Assembly (NCBI RefSeq): GCF_020166515.1
Contig: NZ_JAINZT010000002.1
Coordinates: 1-64,000 of the forward strand
Length of the DNA stretch: 64,000 nucleotides
Reading direction: 5' to 3'
From: Robertkochia flava
GTDB taxonomy: Bacteria; Bacteroidota; Bacteroidia; Flavobacteriales; Flavobacteriaceae
In this document: positions 42,832-50,960 of the stretch, piece after piece
Layout of the letters: each line of letters starts with the position of its first letter
How positions within the stretch are numbered: position 1 is the stretch's first letter
Translations under genes and position numbers: made by a program
Notes under the pieces: generated by a model
Database searches by the model: none
What the model saw: the letters and a program-made list of their open reading frames with translations, nothing else
What the model was told of the DNA's origin: nothing

Positions 42832-44238
42832 ATGAAGCTAAAACATCATGAAATTGAAATACCTCAGGCCGAAGGAGCTGACCCATTCGCAAATTGTAAA
42901 CTAAATAGAAAGCAATATGCAAACGTTTTAACCGAAATCATTACAAGTTTTGCTGATGGCTTTGTTTTTGCAATAAATAATCCTTGGGGAGAAGGAAAGA
43001 CTACATTCGTAAAAATGTGGCAGCAAGATTTGAAAAATAAAGATTTTAAAACTTTATATTTTAACGCTTGGGAGAACGATTTTGAACAAGATGTTTTAGT
43101 TGCCTTAATATCTGAGTTAGGAGAAATTAAAAACAAACCTGTCGAAGCCTACAAAAAAGTCCTTAATAAGGCTGTTACTCTCTCAACCAAAGTTGTTCCT
43201 GCAATTGCCAAACACCTTGCTAAAAGAGCTATTGGAGATGAAGCTGCAGAGGCAATAATAGAAGCAGTGGCTGAATACGGAACTGAGGAACTAAAGGATC
43301 AAATAGATCTATATACCTCAAGAAAAAAAAGCATCCAAGATTTCAAGGATAATCTGGCAGAATTCATTTGCCAAGTAGACCCTGAAAAACCATTAGTCTT
43401 TATAATTGATGAATTGGATAGATGTCGACCTTCCTATTCAGTTGAAGTATTAGAACAGATAAAGCATTTATTTTCCGTTCCTGGGATTGTTTTTGTTTTA
43501 TCTCTAGATAAAATCCAATTAGGACATGCAATATGTGGTGTATATGGTAGTAATAATATAAATTCTGAAGAATATCTAAGGCGTTTTATTGATCTGGAAT
43601 ATTCAATACCAAAACCCAGTCTAAAGGATTTCACAGATTACTTATTTGATTACTATGCCTTTCATGAATTTTACAATGATCAAAGAATTGGTAATTCTAA
43701 CTTTAGAAATGAAATAACGAACTTTAAACTCGTTTACTTAGCATTATTTTCTGGTTTAAAAAGCTCTTTAAGAATTCATGAAAAAATATTTGCTAGACTC
43801 AGAGTCATAATTAAATCTTATCATGAAGATCAATATTCCTTTCCAGAGATTTTAATATTGCTCCTTTTCCTGAAAACGTTTCAAAAGCACTTGTATCAGG
43901 ATATTCTTAGTAAAGTCTTTACAGCGCAGGAATTGTTAGAAAAATTTGACCAAATTTTTAAGCACAATATTGATGACGAAGAGTTAAATGCTATCACATT
44001 TGCTGTTGCCAGATTTGTTTATAGCTATTGCAATTATAGAGAACCGTCAAGTGCAAAGAGTATGATCACTTTTGAAAGTGAAACCAATTCAGAAGTAGTT
44101 AATTTAAGTTTTAAGCTAAATCAGGACAGATTCAATTCAATCTTCCTAAGTCTTAATAGAGATTATAATATCGATACTATAAGTTTAGATTGGTTGATTA
44201 CTCGTGTAGAATTAACTGAAAATTTAAAAAACAACTAA
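42832..44238 (+). CDS. KAP family P-loop NTPase
   Basis: A 468-residue STAND-like NTPase. Walker A is NNPWGEGKTTF (49-59), preceded by the KAP-type SFADGFVFAI. The tryptophan motif LYFNAWENDF lies near 80-90. Walker B is LVFIIDELDRCRP (about 187-200), followed by GIVFVLSLDKIQLGHAI and LRRFIDLEYSIPKP. Instead of clear membrane helices, the insert between Walker A and B is amphipathic helix (AEAIIEAVAEYG). KAP proteins occur in anti-phage loci and in membrane-linked roles. It is the last gene before attR and appears to have its own transcript. Confidence 0.88.
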   Translation: MKLKHHEIEIPQAEGADPFANCKLNRKQYANVLTEIITSFADGFVFAINNPWGEGKTTFVKMWQQDLKNKDFKTLYFNAWENDFEQDVLVALISELGEIKNKPVEAYKKVLNKAVTLSTKVVPAIAKHLAKRAIGDEAAEAIIEAVAEYGTEELKDQIDLYTSRKKSIQDFKDNLAEFICQVDPEKPLVFIIDELDRCRPSYSVEVLEQIKHLFSVPGIVFVLSLDKIQLGHAICGVYGSNNINSEEYLRRFIDLEYSIPKPSLKDFTDYLFDYYAFHEFYNDQRIGNSNFRNEITNFKLVYLALFSGLKSSLRIHEKIFARLRVIIKSYHEDQYSFPEILILLLFLKTFQKHLYQDILSKVFTAQELLEKFDQIFKHNIDDEELNAITFAVARFVYSYCNYREPSSAKSMITFESETNSEVVNLSFKLNQDRFNSIFLSLNRDYNIDTISLDWLITRVELTENLKNN

Positions 44239-44354
44239 TGTAAGAGTCTATTCAATGACACTAAAATTTCTTTTAAATTATTATATAATTGTACAATTTC
44301 ATTTAAAGTAATTCTTAATTTTATATCAAAAGGTATACAATTCGGACACCTAAA

Positions 44355-44370
44355 AGTTGGCAAGTTGTCA
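44355..44370 (+). promoter_or_regulatory. 16-bp tandem 8-mer motif at the right end
   Basis: AGTTGGCAAGTTGTCA lies 35 bases inside attR. It matches the copy 104 bases inside attL on the opposite strand, so the two copies face outward at both ends. The 117 bases before it (44239-44354) are AT-rich, with nothing recognised. Confidence 0.55.
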
Positions 44371-44405
44371 AACAGCTTGTAAACATTACCTTCCTGGGAC
44401 TGGAG

Positions 44406-44428
44406 TCGAGCCCAAGAGGGGGAGCAAA
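44406..44428 (+). repeat. attR, 23-bp direct repeat
   Basis: Identical over 23 bases to 28047-28069 in tRNA-Asn. Only the T-loop and 3' acceptor part is present, so it is not a functional tRNA. Confidence 0.93.
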
Positions 44429-44431
44429 GAA

Positions 44432-44460
44432 AAAGCCACACAATCGTGTGGCTTTTTTTA
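44432..44460 (+). terminator. Terminator just outside attR
   Basis: AAAGCCACAC (44432-44441), loop AATC, GTGTGGCTTT (44446-44455), then more T. It may be the original terminator of the tRNA-Asn before insertion. Confidence 0.85.
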
Positions 44461-44860
44461 TTTGCGACCCCTAGAAGGGCGAGAAGAGCCCAAGAGGGAC
44501 CCCCGAGCGTTAAAAAAAAACATCCTGTGGATGTTTTTCGCGAACCTGACTTGCGGCAGACAGGGTGGCGAGACGGCGCGCGGGCAAATTAGCCTATTAT
44601 ATTATCACAGCTATTCAACAAAAATCCGACTTGAAAAAGTTGGCCTTTTTTGGTTTTGGTACTTTTGAGAAAGAGATCTGTCTTTTCCAATCTTCAAGAC
44701 CGCCAATCTTCTGAATGCCTTCTGCCAACTCCATGATGAGGTACGACTTCAATAACCCTTTAAATCAAGATCATTTTTATCTCACCCTCGACAGTTAAAA
44801 TTATTACTTCATATTTCTGTATATTGAGTGCTATTTTAAGATGAATGTAATAGTTTTCAT
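44461..44860. other. Gene-free stretch with att-like remnant and decayed hairpins
   Basis: No convincing gene lies here. A 13-base partial att copy, GAGCCCAAGAGGG, sits at 44486-44498. A degenerate inverted repeat of the Bacteroidota intergenic type (CCTGACTTGCGGCAGACAGG) lies near 44545-44565. At about 44623-44655, CCGACTTGAAAAAGTTGG plus T-run resembles the hairpin that follows attL. The stretch looks like residue of earlier insertions at the same tRNA. Confidence 0.5.
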
Positions 44861-46435
44861 ATGAAGAAATACCTGTCCTTTCTCCTGAGCCTTATGCTCT
44901 GTTGTGCCGTTTATGCTCAATCTGCTGAATCCCTGCACGACCAGGGACCCTTCAGCCAACTCATCATCCGTGGTGTCACCCTGATCAACGGCAATGGGGC
45001 TCCACCCATGGGGCCTGTCGACATTGTTATTGAAAAGAACACCATTACCGGAATTCACAATGTGGGGTATCCGGGGGTCGCCATCGATCCTGAAAATCGT
45101 CCGAAGCTTAAACCGGGAGGCAAGGAGCTGGACTGCGAAGGCATGTACCTGTTACCCGGTTTTGTGGATATGCACGGGCATATCGGTGGGGAAGCCCAGG
45201 GAGCCGATTGGGACTACGTCTTTAAATTATGGATGGCCCACGGGGTTACCACGGTACGGGAACCCGGAGGAAGGGGACTCGACTGGACCCTGGACCTGAA
45301 GAGGAAGAGCGAAAAGAACAGTATTATTGCCCCCAGGGTATTCGCCTATACGGTTTTCGGACAAGGCAGTAAAGACCCTATAAGTACGCCGGAGATGGCC
45401 AGGACATGGGTGCGCGACAATGCAAAGAAGGGAGCCGACGGAGTAAAGTTCTTCGGGGCTGCCCCTGAGATCATGCAAGCGGCCCTGGAGGAGAACAAAG
45501 CCCTCGGACTCGGATCAGCCTGCCATCATGCCCAGCTCAATGTTGCCGGATGGAATGTATTACACTCTGCCCGTGCCGGCCTCACCAGTATGGAACACTG
45601 GTATGGACTGCCGGAAGCTTTGTTTACTGACAGGACGGTACAGGATTACCCTTTAGACTATAACTACCAGAACGAGCAACACCGGTTTGAAGAAGCGGGA
45701 AAACTTTGGCAGCAGGCCGCTCCGCCCTATTCAGACCACTGGAATAAAGTCATGAATGAACTGCTCGCGCTCGATTTCACCCTCGACCCAACCTTTAATA
45801 TCTACGAAGCCAGTCGCGACCTGCAAAGGGCGAGAAGGGCAGAGTGGCATGAAGATTATACCCTGCCTTCCCTCTGGAAATTCTACCAGCCAAGCAAAGT
45901 ATCACACGGATCCTACTGGCATTACTGGGGCACGGAGCAGGAGGTGGCCTGGAAAAAGAACTACGACCTGTGGATGACCTTCGTCAATGAATACAAGAAT
46001 AGGGGCGGAAGGGTGACCGTAGGTTCCGATTCCGGATTTATTTTTCAACTCTACGGATTTGCCTATATCCGGGAAATGGAGTTGCTGCGGGAGGCCGGAT
46101 TTCATCCGCTGGAGATCATCAAGGCTGCTACCCTGAGCGGAGCCGAAGCCCTGAAGATGGACGATAAGATCGGGACCGTTAGCATCGGGAAATTAGCCGA
46201 CCTGGTGATCGTGGAGGAAAATCCGCTGGTGAACCTGAAAGTGCTCTACGGAACGGGCGCGATCAAACTCACGGAGAACAATGAGGTCGTTAGGGTAGGC
46301 GGCGTAACATACACCATTAAGGATGGCGTGGTATACGACGCCAAACAACTACTTGAAGATGTAAAGGAAATGGTAACTAAAGCCAAGGAAACAGAAGATT
46401 TCCAGATCCGCCAACCAGGAGTTAAAGGGAATTAG
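44861..46435 (+). CDS. Exported amidohydrolase family protein
   Basis: A 524-residue metal-dependent hydrolase with a signal peptide (MKKYLSFLLSLMLCCAVYAQ). The amidohydrolase frame is clear: GFVDMHGHIGG (metal-binding HxH, near residue 103), ACHHAQ near 224, SMEHWYG near 245 and GSDSGF near 390. The C-terminal beta-sandwich motif GKLADLVIVEENPL follows. Members hydrolyse cyclic amides, peptides or similar bonds; substrate unknown. It is the first host gene right of the element. Confidence 0.93.
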   Translation: MKKYLSFLLSLMLCCAVYAQSAESLHDQGPFSQLIIRGVTLINGNGAPPMGPVDIVIEKNTITGIHNVGYPGVAIDPENRPKLKPGGKELDCEGMYLLPGFVDMHGHIGGEAQGADWDYVFKLWMAHGVTTVREPGGRGLDWTLDLKRKSEKNSIIAPRVFAYTVFGQGSKDPISTPEMARTWVRDNAKKGADGVKFFGAAPEIMQAALEENKALGLGSACHHAQLNVAGWNVLHSARAGLTSMEHWYGLPEALFTDRTVQDYPLDYNYQNEQHRFEEAGKLWQQAAPPYSDHWNKVMNELLALDFTLDPTFNIYEASRDLQRARRAEWHEDYTLPSLWKFYQPSKVSHGSYWHYWGTEQEVAWKKNYDLWMTFVNEYKNRGGRVTVGSDSGFIFQLYGFAYIREMELLREAGFHPLEIIKAATLSGAEALKMDDKIGTVSIGKLADLVIVEENPLVNLKVLYGTGAIKLTENNEVVRVGGVTYTIKDGVVYDAKQLLEDVKEMVTKAKETEDFQIRQPGVKGN

Positions 46436-46445
46436 TGGTTAGTTT

Positions 46446-46471
46446 ACCTGCCTGTGCGCAGCACGGTAGGT
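46446..46471. repeat. Imperfect intergenic hairpin
   Basis: ACCTGCCTGTGC and GCACGGTAGGT form an imperfect inverted repeat in the short gap after the amidohydrolase. The shape recalls dispersed CCTGCC...GGCAGG repeats of Bacteroidota. No T-run follows. Confidence 0.35.
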
Positions 46472-46550
46472 GGTTAGTGAAAATAGGTGTTGACCGTAGA
46501 TTGCTTATATTTAATATCAAAGTTTATCAACGCATCACAAAACGTGTAAC

Positions 46551-47024
46551 ATGAAAAGACTGATCTGTTTTCTGTCCCTGATACTACCCTTATTTTTAAC
46601 TGCACAAAATACCGCCTATACTATAAAATCCTATTCAGATGAAGGGGTCAAGGCGCCCAACACCCATCATGAGGGAGATGCCTGGCTGAACTTCCTGATT
46701 GAGGCCGACAATGCTTTCCCGAACAACATCACCCAGGCCACCTTCGCTGCAAATGCAACCCTGGACTGGCATAAACACAGCAGTCCGCAGATCATCATCG
46801 TTGTAGAGGGTAAGGGCTATTACCAGGAAAGAGGTAAGGAAGCCATAATCATGAAAAAGGGAGATGTGATCCGTTGCGAGGAGAACACAGAGCACTGGCA
46901 TACCTCAAGCGCCGACAGCATGGTATCCTATATCGCTGTTTACGGGAGCGAACCCACCGTCTGGACAGAGAAACTTACCCGGGAATACTACGATAAGGTG
47001 GCCGGGGAACTTAAGAAGAATTAA
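46551..47024 (+). CDS. Exported cupin domain protein
   Basis: A 157-residue single-domain cupin with a signal peptide (MKRLICFLSLILPLFLTAQ). Cupin motif 1 is DWHKHSSPQIIIVVEGKGYYQERG (two His, then Glu, about 71-94) and motif 2 is KGDVIRCEENTEHWHTSS. These form a beta-barrel that binds a metal ion. The arrangement resembles small hydroxynitrile lyase-like or sensor cupins. Transcribed alone or loosely with the amidohydrolase upstream (115-base gap). Confidence 0.9.
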   Translation: MKRLICFLSLILPLFLTAQNTAYTIKSYSDEGVKAPNTHHEGDAWLNFLIEADNAFPNNITQATFAANATLDWHKHSSPQIIIVVEGKGYYQERGKEAIIMKKGDVIRCEENTEHWHTSSADSMVSYIAVYGSEPTVWTEKLTREYYDKVAGELKKN

Positions 47025-47194
47025 CCCCCCCGGAATAAAGACATATTTCCATAGATCGGGGATCAAACACATGCTTATCCTAAAAAGAGAGAAGGAAGCA
47101 ACTACAGCTTGTTTTCTTGTCGAAAGCGCTCCTTATCACAACGATGCTTTCCCGATCCGTAACAAGTGTTACAGCCAGGGTCCCGGGTCTGAAG

Positions 47195-47202
47195 TATTTT
47201 TG
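47195..47202 (+). promoter_or_regulatory. -7 element of trx gene (TATTTTTG)
   Basis: An exact TAnnTTTG match 20 bases before the ATG at 47223. A matching -33 was not evident. Confidence 0.45.
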
Positions 47203-47222
47203 TGGCATAAAACTGAAATATT

Positions 47223-47585
47223 ATGCCGACAGTTAAACTTACGACTCAGAAATTCAAAGAGGAGATCTTTGACTACACCATAGAAAAAGAATGGAAATAC
47301 AAGGGAGATAAACCCGCCATCATCGACTTTTACGCCGATTGGTGCGGGCCGTGTAAAATGGTAGCTCCCCTACTTGAGGAATTGAGTAACGAGAATCCGG
47401 ACATCACAATCTACAAGCTGGATACCGAAGCAGAGCAGGAACTTGCCGCCGCCTTTGGAATCCGAAGCATTCCCAGCCTGTTGTTCATTCCTATGGACAA
47501 ATCACCTATGATGCATGCAGGTGCATTGCCCAAACATTCCCTGCAGGAGATCATTTCAACAGAACTAAAGACCGCAGTGTCATAG
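47223..47585 (+). CDS. trxA: Thioredoxin
   Basis: A 120-residue thioredoxin that reduces protein disulfides in the cytoplasm; there is no signal peptide. The active site is WCGPCK (near 40-45) after PAIIDFYAD, with the cis-Pro in IRSIPSLLF near 84. An N-terminal extension of about 15 residues compared with the shortest thioredoxins is normal for Bacteroidota. Followed by a strong terminator. Confidence 0.94.
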   Translation: MPTVKLTTQKFKEEIFDYTIEKEWKYKGDKPAIIDFYADWCGPCKMVAPLLEELSNENPDITIYKLDTEAEQELAAAFGIRSIPSLLFIPMDKSPMMHAGALPKHSLQEIISTELKTAVS

Positions 47586-47610
47586 ATCGTCAATGCATTC
47601 AAACGAGGAA

Positions 47611-47640
47611 AACCGGGTCTTCTTTGGCCCGGTTTTTTTT
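47611..47640 (+). terminator. Thioredoxin gene terminator
   Basis: AACCGGG (47611-47617) pairs with CCCGGTT (47628-47634) and runs into eight T in total. Confidence 0.88.
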
Positions 47641-47760
47641 GCGGATCATCCTGAATAGAGACCGGAACTTCATAATTCAAAGGATTGAACGAAGACAAGG
47701 TATCATTCACAATACCAGAAGATCACCACCCTATCGGAACAACCTGTAACTGCAATAAAA

Positions 47761-47788
47761 AAAGCGACCGGAAAGATCCGGTCGCTTT
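47761..47788 (-). terminator. Terminator of the lipoprotein gene
   Basis: AAAGCGACCGGA (47761-47772), loop, TCCGGTCGCTTT (47777-47788). A-rich and T-rich flanks on both sides make it bidirectional; it lies 29 bases past the minus-strand stop. Confidence 0.88.
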
Positions 47789-47816
47789 TAACTATGAGAA
47801 CTTATTTTTTTTAAAA

Positions 47817-48512
47817 TTAACTCGGGGTATAATTCGGATCTGATTCCACCGGATTCGTTTCTTCTTCTCCATCAGTTGTATTTCCATCTCCGCTGCCATT
47901 TCCCTCTCCGGAACAGGACACCCCATGTGCAATCACATAGATCTCCCCGGAAAGTCCGTCTATTTGAAAACTGTCGCCGGAAGCATTATCAAGCTCGTGC
48001 TGGTCGGGATACTCCCCCGGAGCCACTGTAGGCTCTCCTTTGTTATCCTCCGGATAGGGGACACTACCAATATAAAGGTGGGTTTCACTCAGGGTAAAGC
48101 CTTCCAGCATTTCATAGGTAACAGAAGCACTTCCATCACTGTAATTCAGGGTTAAATGCCCTACAAGAGTTCCCTTTTCAATGTCACATTGCCCTGCACC
48201 GGCATAAAGTTCAAAAGTATATTCTCCTTCAGATAAGGGCCCAAGGGTCCATCCCCATCGGCTAAAACCATCCTGAGAAAAACATCTGGATTCCTCGTCG
48301 GTTCCCCTTGCAAAAAGCGTTTCACAACTTACCTCTTCCCCTTCCTGATCTCCGGATTCTTCTGAAGTCTCCGTCTGGGCCGGAGTAGTATCTTCTTCTG
48401 CTATATAGCGGGCATCGGCTGAAGTCAGCGCTTCCGTCTCCTGAAGATCAGAATCGCCCTGGCAGGAACATAAAAGCAGGCTCAAGCCTAGCACGGTTAT
48501 TAGAGTTTTCAT
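47817..48512 (-). CDS. Hypothetical lipoprotein
   Basis: A 231-residue protein with a lipobox (LLLCSC, Cys at about 16 or 18), then a low-complexity acidic Thr/Glu/Ser linker. A beta-rich domain with Cys residues follows (SCETLFARGTDEESRCF, GAGQCDIEKG, IAHGVSCSG), which could form disulfides. The C-terminus is a Gly/Asn/Glu-rich tail. I recognise no family. The gene stands alone, with its own terminator. Confidence 0.8.
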   Translation of the reverse strand: MKTLITVLGLSLLLCSCQGDSDLQETEALTSADARYIAEEDTTPAQTETSEESGDQEGEEVSCETLFARGTDEESRCFSQDGFSRWGWTLGPLSEGEYTFELYAGAGQCDIEKGTLVGHLTLNYSDGSASVTYEMLEGFTLSETHLYIGSVPYPEDNKGEPTVAPGEYPDQHELDNASGDSFQIDGLSGEIYVIAHGVSCSGEGNGSGDGNTTDGEEETNPVESDPNYTPS

Positions 48513-49080
48513 GAGTATTTGGGTTTAAGTATGAAGAACAAATATATGTTTTGTAGTCCAATTCCTAACAATTTTTCGACGAAATACACCCTAACCTCAA
48601 ATAATCAGGAAGTTACGACACCATGCCGTCCCGCCATTTACGCCAGATCCCGGCGTATGAATAAACCACATCATATCTTCCTGAACAGACTTATATTTCC
48701 ATCCCTGATAACATCATCTGCCACATTATTCTCCGGGATCTCCATGCAGCAGGCACTGAAAATTCATGGCTTCCTGAGATTTCCAGCCCCTTTTACACAT
48801 TCCTCCCCCTCTACCTGTTTCATCTATGCATGATATGGATCAATTTTTCCCATTTTCCTGAAAATACCTCAATGAAACTTTTAAAGACAATGCACTGCCC
48901 TCAGAATTAACACCCTGTTTCTAGAGGTTTTGATTTTCAACCAGTTAAAAGTGAGATTGCAAACCTAAAATCATTGTATTAATTTTTTTTATGCTTTTTA
49001 TAATTTAATTAAATAAAAACTTATGATTAATATCTCCAATATTTGCACCGGTAAATAATAACCCTTAAAAGCAAAGCGCT
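48513..49080. other. 568-base intergenic stretch without recognised gene
   Basis: The left part is the lipoprotein promoter side. Reading frames here are short and match nothing. The last 130 bases are strongly AT-rich. They contain AATATTTG at 49029-49036, one base off the -7 consensus, which may serve the small gene at 49081. Confidence 0.6.
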
Positions 49081-49398
49081 ATGAAAACAAACGTTTTAAG
49101 TTCTGTAATGGAAACCCAGAAAGAGGTTCAACTTATCAAAGGAGAGTTCACCCCTTCGGAGGCCAGCGAGATCATCGGAGCTCTTATCGATCAGAAGATC
49201 AACTTCCACGAGGTAAGGAAATTTCAACGCTGGGAGAGTAACCACGACTGCGGAACGGAAGACCTGAACACCCGAATCGATGAACTTAAGGCGGAAAAGG
49301 CAAAAGCGAAAAGCTTTATAAATGGCCTGGAAGACGCTGAATATTCCATCAAGATCAACGGGGTTCTGGAGATCACGGTAACCGAAATAAATCGATAA
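49081..49398 (+). CDS. Small conserved-looking hypothetical protein
   Basis: A 105-residue cytoplasmic protein (MKTNVLSSVMETQKEVQLIK at the start). It has the layout helix, FTPSEASEIIGALIDQKINFHEV, a helical Lys/Glu-rich stretch (LNTRIDELKAEKAKAKSFI) and a C-terminal strand pair (YSIKINGVLEITVTEI). No family is recognised. It lies 80 bases before dabB in the same direction and may be co-transcribed. Confidence 0.65.
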   Translation: MKTNVLSSVMETQKEVQLIKGEFTPSEASEIIGALIDQKINFHEVRKFQRWESNHDCGTEDLNTRIDELKAEKAKAKSFINGLEDAEYSIKINGVLEITVTEINR

Positions 49399-49478
49399 TC
49401 CCCAGCCACCTATCCTTCCAAAGTCGGCAAAGTCACCACAAACGCTGACACCGATACGAAAACACTAAAATTTAAAGC

Positions 49479-50960
49479 ATGTTTAAAAATTCCGAAGCGA
49501 ATTCACGGAGTACTATGCACGCCAAACGGTCACAGGGCCAGACACCGCTGATCAGTAACCTCACTCCCATTCTATTATGGAGCCTGTTCGCATTAACTGC
49601 AGCATGTTCTATCTATTTCTATCCTGATTTCCCGGAGTGGTCCTGGAATAACCTGGTCCGGGTTAACGGATTCACCATGTTGATCTGGATGACCGTTACC
49701 TTTTTCGGAGCACTGATAAGCACCTATGCCAAGAGATACCTCAACGGATTTCTTTACGAGAAACGTTTTATGGTTCTAACCCTTGGATTCACAGCTACGG
49801 TAATGCTGCTACTGGTGTCTAATCACCTGCTGTTACTGGTTGCATCCTGGTTTCTAATGGGGCTTAACATGTCAAAACTTATTGGCATCAATGCACACTG
49901 GGGAGAAGCCCGGGCTGCAGGAAGGTCCAGTCAACGTTATTTTATGGCCAGCTCCATCCTTTTAGCGGCTGGTCTTGCCATCCCTGCATTTCAGGCGAAG
50001 GCATACACCCTGGAAACCCTTCTGAAAGCCGTGCCCGCCCTACCCACAGGTATTGCGATGATCTCTGCCCTGTTCATTCTAACAGCAGCCATCATTCAAT
50101 CGGCCATATTCCCTTTTCACCGGTGGCTACTTTCCAGCATGACCGCACCCACCCCGGCCTCCGGACTCATGCACGCAGGTTTTGTAAACGGAGCGGGTAT
50201 ATTACTGGCGATTCTGGCACCGTTTGTCCTGGAAGGCAAGGTATTCACCCTGCTCTTCATCCTGGGCGGTCTTACCGCTGTTATTGCCCAATTTGCCAAA
50301 CTCCTTCAGGTAACTGTAAAGCAGCGACTGGCCTGTTCTACCATCGCCCAGATGGGATTTATGATCATGCAATGCGGGCTGGGTTTCTTTAACGCTGCGG
50401 TGGCCCACCTCATCCTGCATGGGTTTTACAAGGCCTACCTGTTCTTATCTGCCGGGGAGGGCATTGAGCAAACCCACCCGAAGACGCCGCCACAAATACG
50501 TATAAAGCCTCATCAAACGGGATTCGTCCTATTGAGCGGTATCGCAGGAGCCCTGCTCTTTATTCTCTTTACCGGAAAAGGTTCGGAGGTGAACAGCGGG
50601 ATCTTCCTTACCCTGATCGTAGCCATAGCGGTGGGACAGGTAACGTACAATTTTATAAAACAGAAAAGCCTGCCTCTGGCATACCGCACGATCGTTCCGG
50701 TAGTACTTTTCTTTGGTGGGATCGGTTTGTATGCCCTGGTGTATAACGGAGTCACCGCATTTATGGCAGACATGCCTTTGGCTGTAGCTCCACAAAAGCT
50801 CACCCCTGTACAAATCGGTTTCGGCCTGGTATTCCTGATCGGTTTCTTTATCATGAAACTCGGGATCTACCAAAATCATCCATGGCTGTACGTAAAGCTC
50901 CTAAACCTGACCCAGCCGCTCAAAAATTCTGTTCTAAAATTTAAAAACACTGCCTTATGA
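49479..50960 (+). CDS. dabB: DabB-like proton-conducting membrane subunit
   Basis: A 493-residue, roughly 13-helix membrane protein of the NuoL/MrpA superfamily. Visible features are FPFHRWLLSSMTAPTPASGLMHAGFVNGAGILL (about 208-240, the proton-channel helix pair with its Lys/His region) and a later AVAHLILHGFYKAYLF. It overlaps the DabA gene by 4 bases (ATGA). DabB is thought to couple proton flow to the CO2-hydrating subunit DabA. The context makes DabB far more likely than a complex I subunit. Confidence 0.92.
   Translation: MFKNSEANSRSTMHAKRSQGQTPLISNLTPILLWSLFALTAACSIYFYPDFPEWSWNNLVRVNGFTMLIWMTVTFFGALISTYAKRYLNGFLYEKRFMVLTLGFTATVMLLLVSNHLLLLVASWFLMGLNMSKLIGINAHWGEARAAGRSSQRYFMASSILLAAGLAIPAFQAKAYTLETLLKAVPALPTGIAMISALFILTAAIIQSAIFPFHRWLLSSMTAPTPASGLMHAGFVNGAGILLAILAPFVLEGKVFTLLFILGGLTAVIAQFAKLLQVTVKQRLACSTIAQMGFMIMQCGLGFFNAAVAHLILHGFYKAYLFLSAGEGIEQTHPKTPPQIRIKPHQTGFVLLSGIAGALLFILFTGKGSEVNSGIFLTLIVAIAVGQVTYNFIKQKSLPLAYRTIVPVVLFFGGIGLYALVYNGVTAFMADMPLAVAPQKLTPVQIGFGLVFLIGFFIMKLGIYQNHPWLYVKLLNLTQPLKNSVLKFKNTAL

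Larger units (their letters stand above)
28047..44428. mobile_element. tRNA-Asn integrative element with HpaII-type defence operon
   Basis: A 23-bp perfect direct repeat bounds the block, and a tyrosine integrase lies next to the tRNA copy, reading inward. Base composition is visibly more AT-rich than the flanks. All element genes are on the plus strand. Contents are integrase, defence operon, a small replication/recombination module, GIY-YIG nuclease and KAP NTPase. No relaxase, type IV secretion, capsid, portal or terminase genes are present, so it is not a complete conjugative element or prophage. An integrative mobilisable or satellite-type element is the best class. Confidence 0.9.

Noticed and set aside
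28047-44428. Prophage or conjugative element
   Set aside because: No terminase, portal, capsid, tail, relaxase or type IV secretion gene is present in the 16.4 kb.
44357-44668. A 103-codon reading frame across attR and the terminator
   Set aside because: It runs through the att repeat, a strong terminator hairpin and decayed repeats, and its product (Cys, Arg and Phe rich) resembles no protein.
48519-48833. A 104-codon frame opposite the lipoprotein promoter
   Set aside because: It starts 6 bases from the lipoprotein start on the other strand, has no recognisable sequence and leaves no room for that gene's promoter.
49479-50960. NADH dehydrogenase subunit (NuoL/NuoM)
   Set aside because: No other complex I gene is nearby, and a four-base overlap with dabA points to DabB.
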